Assembly (NCBI RefSeq): GCF_003797835.1
Contig: NZ_RKMF01000004.1
Span: forward strand, 62,001 to 126,000
DNA: 64,000 nucleotides
Direction of reading: 5' to 3'
From: Kocuria soli
GTDB taxonomy: Bacteria; Actinomycetota; Actinomycetes; Actinomycetales; Micrococcaceae
Position numbers and translations under genes: made by a program. Positions 1-9,372 of this stretch are shown piece after piece (within the stretch, counting starts at the first letter, position 1; every line of letters begins with the position of its first letter). The notes beneath the pieces were generated by a model that had not been told where the DNA came from, did no database searches, and saw nothing but the letters and a program-made list of their open reading frames with translations.

Positions 1-71
1 GCAACGGGTCGTTCCCGTCCGAGGAACACACCTACTGACGCTTCCTGCGGTCCCGGGCACGGTAGGCGTGC

Positions 72-248
72 TCAGTCGTCGCCGAGGTAACGCCGTTCGT
101 TCTCGTCCCAGCGCTGAGTGTTCTCCGCGGCGGTCTGCAGCGCCCGCTGTGCGTCCTCACGGGAGGAGTACGGGCCCATCAGCTGGCTGTAGTCGGACCG
201 CGGTCCCTCTTCGACCTGACGGGTGTTGAGGTTGAACCAGTACTCCAT
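72..248 (-). CDS. small SPOR-like protein (58 aa)
   Basis: The 58-residue protein begins MEYWFNLNTRQVEEG and ends RRYLGDD. It is short, charged, has no membrane segment, and resembles the small SPOR-domain proteins that lie beside map in Arthrobacter-type genomes; that family link is from memory. The phrase MGPYSSREDAQRAL is typical of SPOR repeats, which in larger proteins bind denuded glycan strands. A GGGAGG ribosome site lies 4-9 bases upstream of the ATG, which supports it as a real gene despite its size. It diverges from map. A role in the cell wall is inference only, because there is no signal peptide. Confidence 0.72.
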   Translation of the reverse strand: MEYWFNLNTRQVEEGPRSDYSQLMGPYSSREDAQRALQTAAENTQRWDENERRYLGDD

Positions 249-333
249 CGTGACCTCCCATGTCCTTGTGGCCTCCGCTCTGCCGGATGCCCATGATCAG
301 CCCCCGGTCCGGTCGGGCCCGGTGGTGGTCGTC

Positions 334-366
334 ACCCTACGGCATGACCGGTCAGAGCATTAGGCT
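334..366. promoter_or_regulatory. divergent -10 candidates for SPOR-like gene and map
   Basis: A TAGGGT hexamer on the minus strand (334-339) points to the SPOR-like gene, and a TAGGCT on the plus strand (361-366) points to map. Both fit the actinobacterial TAnnnT -10 pattern. I see no convincing -35 for either, so this rests on -10 similarity and position alone. Confidence 0.3.
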
Positions 367-413
367 GGCTCCAGGCCAAGCACATCCTCCAGGCGATCCA
401 GGAGCCCTCTTCC

Positions 414-1355
414 GTGACCACAACCACCTCCCCGAGCCCGAACTCCGCGGCAGCGGCCTCGCACAATCTCCCGGCCGAGCCGGGACGAGCGCCGGTCGGT
501 CGACTGCGCCCGGGCACTCTGGGACCGCGACGCGCCGTTCCAGCCTCGATCCAGCGTCCGGAGTACGTGGGCAAGCCGGAGGCCGATGAAGGCCACGACT
601 CCAACATGTACACGCCCGAGGAGATCGAGAAGGTTCGGGTGGCCGGCCGAATCGCCGCCAACGCCATGTACGAGGCTGGCAAGGCCTGCGTGCCGGGAAC
701 CACCACGGACGAACTGGACCGCATCGCCCACGAATACATGTGCGACCACGGTGCCTACCCGTCCACGTTGGGATACCGCGGGTACCCCAAGTCCCTGTGC
801 TCCTCGATCAACGAGGTCATCTGCCACGGCATCCCCGACTCGACCGTCCTCGAGGACGGCGACATCGTCAATCTGGACGTGACCGCCTACATCGGCGGGG
901 TGCACGGGGACACGAATGCGATGTTCATGGTCGGTGACGTTGACGAAGAATCACGCCTGTTGGTCGAACGGACGCAGGAGTCTTTGAACCGGGCCATCAA
1001 GGCCGTGCGCCCTGGCCGGCAATTCAACGTGATCGGCCGCGTGATCGAGAAATACGCCCAGCGCTTCGGCTACGGCGTGGTCCGTGACTTCACCGGGCAC
1101 GGCGTCGGCCGCGAGTTCCACTCCGGCCTGATCATCCCCCATTACGACGCCGCCCCCGCCTATTCGGAGGAAATCCGCAAGGGCATGATCTTCACCATCG
1201 AGCCCATGTTGACGCTGGGGACCATCAACTGGGACCAGTGGGAGGACGACTGGACGATCACCACCCGGGACCGACGCCGAACCGCGCAGTTCGAACACAC
1301 AATGGTCGTGACGGACGACGGCGTAGAGATCCTCACCCTGCCCGACGGCGCGTGA
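414..1355 (+). CDS. map: type I methionine aminopeptidase
   Basis: Removes the initiator methionine from new proteins in the cytosol. The five metal ligands of the family are visible: two Asp in [17 protein letters not shown], His in [10 protein letters not shown], Glu in FTIEPML and Glu in QFEHTMVV. At 313 residues it is longer than the roughly 250-residue minimal enzyme because of an N-terminal extension of about 60 residues rich in Pro and Ala, ending RPEYVGKP, as in the longer actinobacterial MapB type. The GTG start is supported by CAGGAG 9 bases upstream. A later start at [11 protein letters not shown] would remove the extension but lacks a better ribosome site. The gene is followed by ppgK after 99 bases. 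Confidence 0.95.
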   Translation: MTTTTSPSPNSAAAASHNLPAEPGRAPVGRLRPGTLGPRRAVPASIQRPEYVGKPEADEGHDSNMYTPEEIEKVRVAGRIAANAMYEAGKACVPGTTTDELDRIAHEYMCDHGAYPSTLGYRGYPKSLCSSINEVICHGIPDSTVLEDGDIVNLDVTAYIGGVHGDTNAMFMVGDVDEESRLLVERTQESLNRAIKAVRPGRQFNVIGRVIEKYAQRFGYGVVRDFTGHGVGREFHSGLIIPHYDAAPAYSEEIRKGMIFTIEPMLTLGTINWDQWEDDWTITTRDRRRTAQFEHTMVVTDDGVEILTLPDGA

Positions 1356-1454
1356 GCACGACCGTCGCACACCACAACAGCCCTTGATCTACACGTGCGG
1401 CTGAACCAGTATCACTGACAGCCTCGCAGTACCTGCATCGGAAGGACACCGGCC

Positions 1455-2315
1455 ATGAGTGACGAGACCATTGACAGCACCGGACGACGCGCGGACGACC
1501 CCGTCTCCGCGGCCAGCAAGGGTTCGACGACGAGCCCGCGGCGTGTGATCGGCATCGACGTCGGCGGGACCGGCGTCAAGGGCGGCATCGTCGATCTTGA
1601 GGTCGGCGACCTGATCGGTGAGCGCTACCGCATCCCCACACCGAAGCCCGCCACCCCGGAGGCCGTGGCCAAGGTCATCAAGGAGATCGTCGACGAGCTG
1701 CAGACCCGAGACGGCGCACCTGATCCGCACTCGCCCATCGGCGTCATCGTCCCGTCAATCGTCAAGGACGGCGTGACGTTGCTGGCTGCGAACATCGACC
1801 CCACCTGGGTCGGGGCCGACATCGCCGGGCTGTTGGAGAAGACCCTCGGCCGACCGGTGGCCGCCCTCAACGACGCCGATGGCGCCGGGCTGGCCGAATC
1901 CTTGTACGGAGCTGGCAAGGGAGTCAGCGGGACAGTCCTGGTCATGACTTTGGGCACTGGCATCGGCTCCGCACTGATCGTCGACGGGCGGCTGGTACCG
2001 AACGCCGAACTCGGCCATCTCGAACTCGACGGGCACGACGCCGAAACGCGAGCCTCGGCCACCGCGCGCGAACGCGATGACCTGTCCTTCAAGAAGTGGG
2101 CAACTCAACGCCTGCAGCCATACTTCGAGCACGTGGAGATGCTGTTCACGCCCTCCCTGTTCGTGATCGGCGGCGGAGTTTCCAAGAAGGCCGACAAGTT
2201 CCTGCCGCTGCTCGAATTGCGGACGCCGATCGAGGTCGCTCAGCTGCGCAACAACGCCGGGATCGTCGGTGCCGCACTCTGGGCCGAACGAGACCCGGGA
2301 ACCGCCGATTCCTGA
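1455..2315 (+). CDS. ppgK: polyphosphate glucokinase (ROK family)
   Basis: Phosphorylates glucose to glucose 6-phosphate, using inorganic polyphosphate (and usually ATP) as donor; this enzyme type is characteristic of actinobacteria. The phosphate-binding motif IGIDVGGTGVKGGIVDL lies near residue 34, the catalytic Asp is in ALNDADGAGLAE, and TLGTGIGSALIVDGRLVPNAELGHLE matches the sugar-binding region of ROK-like kinases. The length of 286 residues is normal, with about 30 extra low-complexity residues at the N-terminus. GGAAGGA lies 8 bases before the ATG. A strong hairpin follows the stop, so transcription probably ends there. Confidence 0.93.
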   Translation: MSDETIDSTGRRADDPVSAASKGSTTSPRRVIGIDVGGTGVKGGIVDLEVGDLIGERYRIPTPKPATPEAVAKVIKEIVDELQTRDGAPDPHSPIGVIVPSIVKDGVTLLAANIDPTWVGADIAGLLEKTLGRPVAALNDADGAGLAESLYGAGKGVSGTVLVMTLGTGIGSALIVDGRLVPNAELGHLELDGHDAETRASATARERDDLSFKKWATQRLQPYFEHVEMLFTPSLFVIGGGVSKKADKFLPLLELRTPIEVAQLRNNAGIVGAALWAERDPGTADS

Positions 2316-2342
2316 ACCCGGGCCTGCCGACCCCTTGACGGA

Positions 2343-2372
2343 GCGCCCCCAACTCGGACGGGTTGGGGGCGC
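2343..2372 (+). terminator. ppgK intrinsic terminator
   Basis: The arms GCGCCCCCAAC and GTTGGGGGCGC (11 perfect pairs) enclose an 8-base loop 27 bases after the ppgK stop, followed by a short TT run. It faces the end of nrdR, so it should also separate the convergent transcripts. Confidence 0.8.
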
Positions 2373-2751
2373 TTCCCTGTTCGCGGTTCTTCAGCCACCT
2401 TGAGGATTCACGTGAGAGTTGACCCAACCTTCAGGGTCAGGTTGAACGGCTCGAAACACTCTGCGACACCAGAGCACACTGATCGAAGGTGAAACTTGAG
2501 GTTCGGCTTCATGCCTGGCCACTCTGGAGCCCGGCGGCAGAGGCAGGTTTTCGGGGCATACGTAAAGCCCGGCAGGTGTCGCGGCTTCCCCTCCGCGACC
2601 CCTGCCGGGCTTTGTGTCTTCAGTTTAGGGGCATGAATCCGACGAAAGCAACCCGGACTAGCACGGTTTTTGGGGTCCCGACCGAAAAACCCCGGGCGTG
2701 TCCGCCACTGTTCAGGTCGACCGGCCCCGCGATCCGCATGATCACGCGGAT
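2373..2751. other. convergent intergenic region with extra hairpins
   Basis: This stretch of about 380 bases lies between ppgK (plus) and nrdR (minus) and has no convincing gene. It holds a large hairpin at 2564-2613 and an imperfect one near 2415-2440 (TGACCC/GGGTCA). Open frames crossing it are shadows or lack ribosome sites. A small RNA is possible but not shown by the sequence. Confidence 0.5.
2564..2613 (-). terminator. large hairpin, probable nrdR terminator
   Basis: AAAGCCCGGCAGG is matched by CCTGCCGGGCTTT, and the stem extends inward through GTCGCGG/CCGCGAC around a loop of about 8 bases, with one bulge. It ends in A/T runs on both sides and so could work in either direction. Its place downstream of nrdR makes that gene the likely user. 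Confidence 0.7.
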
Positions 2752-3360
2752 CTAAAGTAAACGTTCCTGTGCAGGTCGAGACTCTGAATTTTTTTCTGAC
2801 CGTCCCTTGACTGCTCGACTCTGAGTCTTGGGTTGAGAGTTTGCGCCGTTGCGTCGTGGCCGCCGCGGGGCGTGAGTCTCCTCGTCCACCAGTGCCTGCT
2901 GCCCCGTGGTCTGGTGCTGTTCGCCCCGCAGCACCTCGATGGCAGATTCGAAGTCGTCCAGGTCGTTGAAGGCCTGGTACACCGAGGCGAACCGGAGATA
3001 TGCGACGACGTCCAGTCTCCGGAGCGGTTTCAGAATCGCGAGACCGACCTCGTGGGCCTCGATCTCTGCGATGCCGGCCGAACGCACCGACTCCTCGACC
3101 TCTTGCGCCAACTTGGCCAGGTCGTCCTCCGTGACCGGTCGGCCTTGGCAGGCCTTGCGCACTCCGGACACGATCTTGGAGCGCTCGAACGGTTCGGTGA
3201 CGCCCGATCGTTTGATCACGGAGATCGACGTCGTCTCCAGCGTCGAGAACCGCCGTCCACACGAGCCGCATTGACGGCGGCGGCGAATGGCTGCGCCGTC
3301 GTCGGTGGTGCGGGAGTCGACGACCTTGGAATCCGGGTGTCGGCAGAACGGACAGTGCAC
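2752..3360 (-). CDS. nrdR: transcriptional repressor NrdR
   Basis: A repressor of ribonucleotide reductase genes that senses ATP/dATP. It begins [17 protein letters not shown], with the first zinc Cys pair in CPFC and the second in CGSC, followed by the ATP-cone ([16 protein letters not shown] to about residue 140). The length of 202 residues exceeds the usual 150-190 because of a basic, low-complexity tail after HQTTGQQ; the tail is not part of the known fold. The GTG start is chosen because the family begins M-H/Y-C-P-F-C and GGGAGGG lies 7 bases upstream. The start is only 2 bases after the hisD stop, so the two genes are cotranscribed. A 7-pair stem (GATCCGC/GCGGATC) begins at the stop codon. 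Confidence 0.93.
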   Translation of the reverse strand: MHCPFCRHPDSKVVDSRTTDDGAAIRRRRQCGSCGRRFSTLETTSISVIKRSGVTEPFERSKIVSGVRKACQGRPVTEDDLAKLAQEVEESVRSAGIAEIEAHEVGLAILKPLRRLDVVAYLRFASVYQAFNDLDDFESAIEVLRGEQHQTTGQQALVDEETHAPRRPRRNGANSQPKTQSRAVKGRSEKNSESRPAQERLL

Positions 3361-3362
3361 GA

Positions 3363-4784
3363 TCAGCCCTCCCGACGGACGTTCACGGCCACGCCGTGGT
3401 TGGGCAGGTTCTCGGCCTCGGCCAGCGCCACGATGTCCTCCTCGAGCACGGCCAGCGCCTCTTGGGAGTACTCGATGACCTGAACGGCCTTCATGAAACT
3501 CGTAGTGCACAAGCCCTGTGCGTGGACCGCGGACCCCCCGGTCGGGAGGACGTGGTTCGACCCGGCCGCGTAGTCCCCCAGCGGCACAGGGCTGTACGGG
3601 CCGAGGAAGATGGCGCCGGCATTGCGGACCCGTGCGGCGACCTCACGGGGCTGGGCCACATGCAGTTCCAAGTGTTCAGCGGCGTAGGCATCGGCGGCTG
3701 CGACGGAAGCCTCCAGGTCATCCGTGAGCACGACGCCGGACTGGGGGCCGGCCAGCGCTGTGCGGATCCGTTCGTCGTGCCGGGCGGTGGTCACCAGGTC
3801 GGCGATTTCCAGGGCCACCCGGTCGGCCAGCTCGGTAACGTGGGTGATCAGCACGGAACCGGCTGCCGGGTCGTGCTCGGCCTGGGAGATCAGGTCCGCC
3901 GCGACGTAACGCGGATTGGCTGTCTCGTCGGCGATCACGGCGATCTCGGTGGTACCCGCCTCCGCATCGACGCCGACGACGGACTGAAGGAGCCGCTTGG
4001 CCGTCGCGACGAACACATTGCCCGGGCCGGTGATGGTCTGCACGGGTTCGAGCACGTCCTGACGGCCCGCCTGCGTGGCATCGGAGGTCTCGGGTGCCGC
4101 GTCGGAGATTCCGTAGGCCATCGCGGCGAGCGCCTGGGCACCGCCGATCGCCCAGACCTCGTCGACCCCGAGCAACCCGGCCGCCGCCAGGATCGTCGGA
4201 TGCGGGAGTCCACCGAACTCGGCCTGCGGCGGGGTGCACAGCACCACGGAGTCCACACCGGCCGCCTGGGCGGGAACGACGTTCATGACCACGGAGGACG
4301 GGTACACCGCCAGACCGCCGGGGACGTAGAGGCCCACCCGGGCCACGGGTGTCCACCGGTGGAACAGGCGTGCCCCGGGTGCCACCTCGACCTCCGCATC
4401 CGCGGGCCGCTGGGCCTCCGCGAAGCGTCGGCAACGTTCGATCGCGGACTCCAGTCCGTGACGCACCGCGGGGTCCAGGCCCTCGACGGCGCGGGTGATC
4501 TCCTCCGGAGCCACCCTGATCCTGCCCTGTTCGACACCGTCGAAACGCTGCGCGTACTCGCGAAGGGCCACTGCACCGCGGTCACGGACGTCGTCGATGA
4601 TCCCGCGGACCGTCTGCTCTGCGGCGCCCAGGGACTGCGGGGTCTGGCGTGGTACCACGGCCCGTAGTTGGGCCCAGTCGAGATGCCGCCCCCGCAGGTC
4701 GATGGTGCGCATGAGCGGTGTAGCTGCGGTGGATGGTGAGGGGTTCTCGGGGCTCGCGTTCACGCCCTCCATCCTACGGGGCAC
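3363..4784 (-). CDS. hisD: histidinol dehydrogenase
   Basis: Catalyses the last two steps of histidine synthesis, L-histidinol to L-histidine, with NAD and zinc. Family signatures include [59 protein letters not shown] (zinc Glu region), LISQAEHDP and AEHLELH. The C-terminal [16 protein letters not shown] also fits. The extreme N-terminus is uncertain: the longest frame starts with GTG (position 4784), with an ATG at 4772 and a GTG at 4763, and none has a well-spaced ribosome site. Conserved sequence starts at MRTIDLRG. It follows dnaE by 30-50 bases and precedes nrdR by 2, so it sits inside the dnaE transcription unit rather than in a his operon. Confidence 0.92.
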   Translation of the reverse strand: MPRRMEGVNASPENPSPSTAATPLMRTIDLRGRHLDWAQLRAVVPRQTPQSLGAAEQTVRGIIDDVRDRGAVALREYAQRFDGVEQGRIRVAPEEITRAVEGLDPAVRHGLESAIERCRRFAEAQRPADAEVEVAPGARLFHRWTPVARVGLYVPGGLAVYPSSVVMNVVPAQAAGVDSVVLCTPPQAEFGGLPHPTILAAAGLLGVDEVWAIGGAQALAAMAYGISDAAPETSDATQAGRQDVLEPVQTITGPGNVFVATAKRLLQSVVGVDAEAGTTEIAVIADETANPRYVAADLISQAEHDPAAGSVLITHVTELADRVALEIADLVTTARHDERIRTALAGPQSGVVLTDDLEASVAAADAYAAEHLELHVAQPREVAARVRNAGAIFLGPYSPVPLGDYAAGSNHVLPTGGSAVHAQGLCTTSFMKAVQVIEYSQEALAVLEEDIVALAEAENLPNHGVAVNVRREG

Positions 4785-4814
4785 CCGGAAACTATCCGGG
4801 GACGGGCCGCGGCC

Positions 4815-7800
4815 TCAGCCGGTGACTTCCAGGCAGGCCGGGCCCAGGAGCACCTTGAGGTCCCCGAACAGCGCCGGAGAGGCGTCCACGCGGTACTGCG
4901 GGGGCAGTGACCAGATCTGCAAGGAGCGTTGCGTCTCCAGGTGGACCCGGACCTCCGAGTCGCCGCGGTGGTTGCGCAGCACCTCTGCCAAGGCGTTGAC
5001 GGTCTGTTCGGTGGCCTTGTGCTCGCTCAACGCGATCTTGACCGGACCGGAGTGACCGTCCGGGGTGATCTCCGGGACGGTCAGTTCCATGGCCGACAGG
5101 GACGTGGATCCGTCGTCGCGCTTCTGCAGACGTGCTTTGACGGAGCAGATGAGGTCCTCGGCCAGGACCCCGGCGATGGGGGCGTAGGTCTTGCCGAAGA
5201 ACATGATCTCCACGGACCCCGTCCGGTCCTCGAGTTCGATCCGTGCGTAGGCGTTCCCGGAAGACTTGGCGATGCGGCGTTGCACCGAGGTGATCATGCC
5301 GGCCACGGTCACGATGGTGCCGTCCGGTCTGCCACTGTCCTCCGCGATCAGTGCCTGGACCGTGGTGTCCGAGTACTGCCCCAGGGCGTCGTCGAGTCCG
5401 CGCAGCGGGTGGTCAGAGACGTACAGGCCAAGCATCTCGCGTTCGAAGGACAGCATGTCCTTCCGCTCCCATTCGGGAACGTCGGGTACCTCGACGGCGA
5501 GTCCCTGTGAATCCTCAGCACCGGAGTCATCACCGCCCATTGCGAACAGGTCGAAGGTGAACTCGCCGTTGGCCTCGTTCTTCTTCTGGGCCACGACGTC
5601 GTCGATCGCCTGCTCGTGGCACATGACCAGGGACCGGCGGGTGTGGCCCAGTTGGTCGAAGGCACCGGACTTGATGAGCGATTCGATGGTGCGCTTGTTG
5701 CACACCACCACCGGCACCTTGGAGAGGAAGTCGTTGAAGGAGGTGAAGGCACCTTGTTCCTCACGTGCGTCCACGATCCCCTGGACCACATTGGCACCCA
5801 CGTTGCGCACCGCGGCCATGCCGAAACGGATGTCGTTGCCCACGGGGGTGAAGGTGATGACCGATTCGTTGACGTCCGGCGGCAGCACGGTGATGCCCAT
5901 GTGGCGGCATTCGTTGAGGTAGAGCGCCAGCTTGTCCTTGTCGTCACCCACCGAGGTCAGCAGGGCGGCCATGTACTCGGCCGGGTAGTGCGCCTTGAGG
6001 TAGGCCGTCCAGTAGGACACCAGGCCGTAGGCCGCGGTGTGGGCCTTGTTGAACGCGTAGTCGGAGAAGGACTCCAGGACGTGCCACAGGGTCTTGGCGG
6101 CGTCCTCCGAGTAGCCGTTCTCCTTCATGCCGCCGAAGAACACGTCCTGCTGTTTGTCCAGCTCGGACTTCTTCTTCTTGCCCATCGCACGGCGCAGCAG
6201 GTCCGCTTGGCCGAGCGTGTAGTTGGCCACCTTCTGGGCCACGGCCATGACCTGTTCCTGGTACACGATCAGGCCGTAGGTGGTGTCCAGGATCTCCGCC
6301 AGGGGCTCTTCCAGCTCCGGGTGGATCGGAGTGACTTCCTGCTGTCCCGTCTTGCGCAGGGCGTAGTTGGTGTGGGAGTTCACGCCCATGGGGCCCGGTC
6401 GGTAGAGCGCGAGCACGGCGGAGATGTCCTCGAACTCGTCCGGCTGCATCAGGCGCAGCAGGGAGCGCATGGGACCGCCGTCCAGCTGGAACACACCCAG
6501 GGTGTCGCCGCGGGCCAGCAGGTCGTATGAGGCTTTGTCGTCCAGTTCCAGGGTTTCCAGGTCCAGGACGAACCCGTCCCGGTTCAGGGTGATGTTCTCC
6601 AGGGCGTCAGAGATGATCGTGAGGTTGCGCAACCCCAGGAAGTCCATCTTGATCAGCCCCAGCCCCTCACACGTGGGGTAGTCGAACTGGGTGATGACCT
6701 GCCCGTCGGCTTCGCGGCGCATGAGCGGGATGATGTCGATCAGGGGGTCCGAGGACATGATCACGCCCGCGGCGTGCACACCCCACTGCCGTTTCAGGCC
6801 CTCCAGGCCGGTTGCCGTCTCGAAGACCTTGGCGGCTTCCGGATCCTCCTCGAGGACCTCGCGCAGTTCCCCGGCCTCGTCATAGCGTTTGGCGTCCTTG
6901 TTGTAGACATCGGCCAGGGAGATGCCCTTGCCCATGATGTCCGGCGGCATGGCCTTGGTGAGCTTCTCCCCCATGGAGAACGGGTACCCCAGGACGCGGG
7001 AGGAGTCCTTGAGCGCCTGCTTGGCCTTGATGGTGCCGTAGGTGACGATCATGGCCACACGTTCGTCGCCGTACTTGTCCGTGACGTACTTGATGACTTC
7101 CGACCGACGACGATCGTCGAAGTCGACGTCGAAGTCGGGCATGGACACGCGTTCCGGGTTGAGGAAGCGCTCGAAGATCAGGCCGTGTTCCAGCGGGTTC
7201 AACTCGGTGATGCGCATGGCGTAGGCCACCATGGACCCCGCACCGGAACCACGACCCGGACCCACACGAATACCGTTGTCCTTGGCCCAGTTGATGAAGT
7301 CGGCCACCACCAGGAAGTATCCCGGGAAGCCCATCTGCTGGATGATGCCCTTTTCGTACTCCGCCTGGTCGCGCGCTTCCTGCGGCACCCCGTTGGGGAA
7401 GCGGTACTCCAGACCCGAATCCACCTCCTTGGCGAACCAAGAGGCCTCGTTCTCCCCCTCCGGGACGGGGAAGACCGGCATGAACTTGCCGATCGACTCG
7501 TCGAACTCGACGTGGCAGCGTTCGGCGATCTCGAGTGTGTTGTCGCAGGCCGCCGGGTAGTCCCGGAACAGGTCGCGCATCTCTGCCGCGGACTTGAGGT
7601 AGAACTCGTCGGCGTCGAACTTGAAGCGTTTGGGGTCCGCCAGGGTCGACCCCGACTGCACGCACAACAGGGCCGCGTGTGCCTTGGCGTCCTCCGCGTG
7701 GGTGTAGTGCAGGTCGTTCGTGGCCACCAACGGGAGGTTGAGGTCCTTGGCCAGCTTCATGAGGTCCTGGTGGACGTTCTTCTCGATCCCCAGACCGTGG

Positions 7801-8375
7801 TCCATGATCTCGCAGTAGAAGTTCTCCGCGCCGAAGATGTCCCGGAACTCTGCCGCGGCGTCGATCGCCTCCTTGTACTGGCCGAGGCGCAGACGGGTCT
7901 GGATCTCACCCGACGGGCACCCGGTGGTGGCAATCAGTCCCTTGCCGTACTGGTTGAGCAGCTCGCGGTCCATGCGCGGCTTGTAGAGCTGGCCTTCCAG
8001 GGACGCGTAGGAGGAGGCCCGGAAGAGGTTCTGCATGCCCTCGGTGGTCTCTGCGAGCAGCGTCATGTGCGTGTAGGCACCACCGCCGGAGACGTCTTCA
8101 CGACCACCTTCGTGGAACTTCACGCGGGACCGGTCCGTGCGGTGCGTGCCGGGGGTCAGGTACGCCTCCACGCCGATGATCGGTTTGATCCCAGCCTTGG
8201 TGGCCTTGGACCAGAAGTCGTAGGCGCCGAACACGAAGCCGTGGTCCGTGGTGGCCAGGGAATCCATGCCGTTGGCGTGACAGGCCTCGAAGAGGTCGTC
8301 GAGTCGGGCTGCACCGTCGAGCATCGAGTACTCGGTGTGCACGTGCAGATGCGTAAATCCCTTGCCCTTGGTCAC
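4815..8375 (-). CDS. dnaE: DNA polymerase III alpha subunit
   Basis: The replicative polymerase catalytic subunit. The N-terminal PHP domain starts at HLHVHTEYSMLDG. The catalytic aspartates are in MPDFDVDFDDRRR near residue 412. The fingers and helix-hairpin-helix regions follow, and the OB-fold is seen in TVAGMITSVQRR near the C-terminus. The 1186 residues are full length for DnaE1. The GTG start (VTKGKGFTHLHVH) has no ribosome site. Instead TAGAAT lies exactly 6 bases upstream, so the message is probably leaderless. The upstream gene rluD ends 58 bases away; hisD and nrdR follow on the same strand. Confidence 0.97.
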   Translation of the reverse strand: MTKGKGFTHLHVHTEYSMLDGAARLDDLFEACHANGMDSLATTDHGFVFGAYDFWSKATKAGIKPIIGVEAYLTPGTHRTDRSRVKFHEGGREDVSGGGAYTHMTLLAETTEGMQNLFRASSYASLEGQLYKPRMDRELLNQYGKGLIATTGCPSGEIQTRLRLGQYKEAIDAAAEFRDIFGAENFYCEIMDHGLGIEKNVHQDLMKLAKDLNLPLVATNDLHYTHAEDAKAHAALLCVQSGSTLADPKRFKFDADEFYLKSAAEMRDLFRDYPAACDNTLEIAERCHVEFDESIGKFMPVFPVPEGENEASWFAKEVDSGLEYRFPNGVPQEARDQAEYEKGIIQQMGFPGYFLVVADFINWAKDNGIRVGPGRGSGAGSMVAYAMRITELNPLEHGLIFERFLNPERVSMPDFDVDFDDRRRSEVIKYVTDKYGDERVAMIVTYGTIKAKQALKDSSRVLGYPFSMGEKLTKAMPPDIMGKGISLADVYNKDAKRYDEAGELREVLEEDPEAAKVFETATGLEGLKRQWGVHAAGVIMSSDPLIDIIPLMRREADGQVITQFDYPTCEGLGLIKMDFLGLRNLTIISDALENITLNRDGFVLDLETLELDDKASYDLLARGDTLGVFQLDGGPMRSLLRLMQPDEFEDISAVLALYRPGPMGVNSHTNYALRKTGQQEVTPIHPELEEPLAEILDTTYGLIVYQEQVMAVAQKVANYTLGQADLLRRAMGKKKKSELDKQQDVFFGGMKENGYSEDAAKTLWHVLESFSDYAFNKAHTAAYGLVSYWTAYLKAHYPAEYMAALLTSVGDDKDKLALYLNECRHMGITVLPPDVNESVITFTPVGNDIRFGMAAVRNVGANVVQGIVDAREEQGAFTSFNDFLSKVPVVVCNKRTIESLIKSGAFDQLGHTRRSLVMCHEQAIDDVVAQKKNEANGEFTFDLFAMGGDDSGAEDSQGLAVEVPDVPEWERKDMLSFEREMLGLYVSDHPLRGLDDALGQYSDTTVQALIAEDSGRPDGTIVTVAGMITSVQRRIAKSSGNAYARIELEDRTGSVEIMFFGKTYAPIAGVLAEDLICSVKARLQKRDDGSTSLSAMELTVPEITPDGHSGPVKIALSEHKATEQTVNALAEVLRNHRGDSEVRVHLETQRSLQIWSLPPQYRVDASPALFGDLKVLLGPACLEVTG

Positions 8376-8381
8376 CAGAAG

Positions 8382-8387
8382 ATTCTA
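8382..8387 (-). promoter_or_regulatory. dnaE leaderless -10 box
   Basis: TAGAAT on the minus strand is separated from the dnaE GTG by 6 bases, so transcription should begin at the G of the start codon. There is no purine-rich ribosome site before this GTG. No good -35 is visible. Confidence 0.6.
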
Positions 8388-8433
8388 GCGGCGGACTCGG
8401 ACACGAGCCTCACGGGACACCGTGCGAGATCTC

Positions 8434-9372
8434 TCAGGGACCGCCGTCGCGCAGGGTCTCCAATGCGTAGTCGAGATCCGGGGGGTAAGGGCTCTCGAAG
8501 GTCACGTTCTCACCGGTGGCCGGGTGTACGAAGCCCAGCCGACGAGCGTGCAACCACTGCCGGGTCAGCCCCAGGCCCGCGGACAGGGCCGGATCGGCCC
8601 CGTACGTCAGGTCTCCGCAGCACGGGTGGTGCAGTGCGGAGAAGTGCACGCGGATCTGGTGAGTCCGCCCGGTCTCCAGGTGGACTTCCACGAGCGTGGC
8701 ACGACCGAAGGCTTCAAGGGTCTCGTAGTGGGTCACCGAATCACGTCCACCGTCCACGACGGCGAATCGCCATTCGTAGCCGGGGTGGCGTCCGATCGGG
8801 GCGTCGATCGTGCCTTCCAACGGGTCGGGCAGACTCTGGACCACCGTGTGGTAGACCTTCTCGACCGTCCGTTCCTTGAACGCGCGCTTGAGCGCCGTGT
8901 AGGCCCGTTCTGTCCGTGCCACGACCATGAGACCGGAGGTCCCGACATCGAGCCGGTGGACGATCCCCTGACGTTCCGCGGCTCCGGAGGTGCTCACGGA
9001 GACTCCCACCCCCGCCAGGGCACTCACGACCGTGGGACCCTTCCACCCGGGGGACGGGTGGGCGGCCACACCGGCGGGCTTGTCGACGACGACGATGTCG
9101 TCGTCGCAGTGGACGACCTCGAAGCCAGCGACCACCTCGGGGGTGATCTCGGCGAGATCGCGTTCTTCGGGCAGCAGCAGCCGGACCACCGAGCCGGCCG
9201 CCACCTTGTCGGACTTGGCCAGGACGCTTCCGTCGGCCGTGGCCTCTCCCGCCCGCAGGAGCTTTCCGACGACCGTTCGAGAGAGTCCGGTCAGACGGGC
9301 CAAGGCGGCGTCGGCCCGGGCGTCGTCGAACTCGTCCGGGACCGTGAACTCCTGGTGGACGCGGTCGGTCAC
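8434..9372 (-). CDS. rluD: RluA/RluD-family pseudouridine synthase
   Basis: Converts uridines to pseudouridine in 23S rRNA; the exact positions cannot be read from sequence. An N-terminal S4 RNA-binding domain (residues about 14-75, RADAALARLTGLSRTVVGKLL) precedes the catalytic domain with HRLDVGTSGLMVVARTE (catalytic Asp), GRTHQIRVHFSALHHP and GDLTYGAD. At 312 residues it is the usual size. The GTG start overlaps the lspA stop by 4 bases (GTGA), suggesting translational coupling with lspA, the normal neighbour of this gene in many bacteria. The symbol rluD is a family name here; RluA or RluC specificity is possible. Confidence 0.9.
   Translation of the reverse strand: MTDRVHQEFTVPDEFDDARADAALARLTGLSRTVVGKLLRAGEATADGSVLAKSDKVAAGSVVRLLLPEERDLAEITPEVVAGFEVVHCDDDIVVVDKPAGVAAHPSPGWKGPTVVSALAGVGVSVSTSGAAERQGIVHRLDVGTSGLMVVARTERAYTALKRAFKERTVEKVYHTVVQSLPDPLEGTIDAPIGRHPGYEWRFAVVDGGRDSVTHYETLEAFGRATLVEVHLETGRTHQIRVHFSALHHPCCGDLTYGADPALSAGLGLTRQWLHARRLGFVHPATGENVTFESPYPPDLDYALETLRDGGP

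Noticed and set aside
6774-8879. A 701-codon plus-strand open frame opposite dnaE
   Set aside because: It runs antisense through dnaE and rluD. Its product is His/Val/Arg/Gly-rich with no motif, as expected from a high-GC shadow frame.
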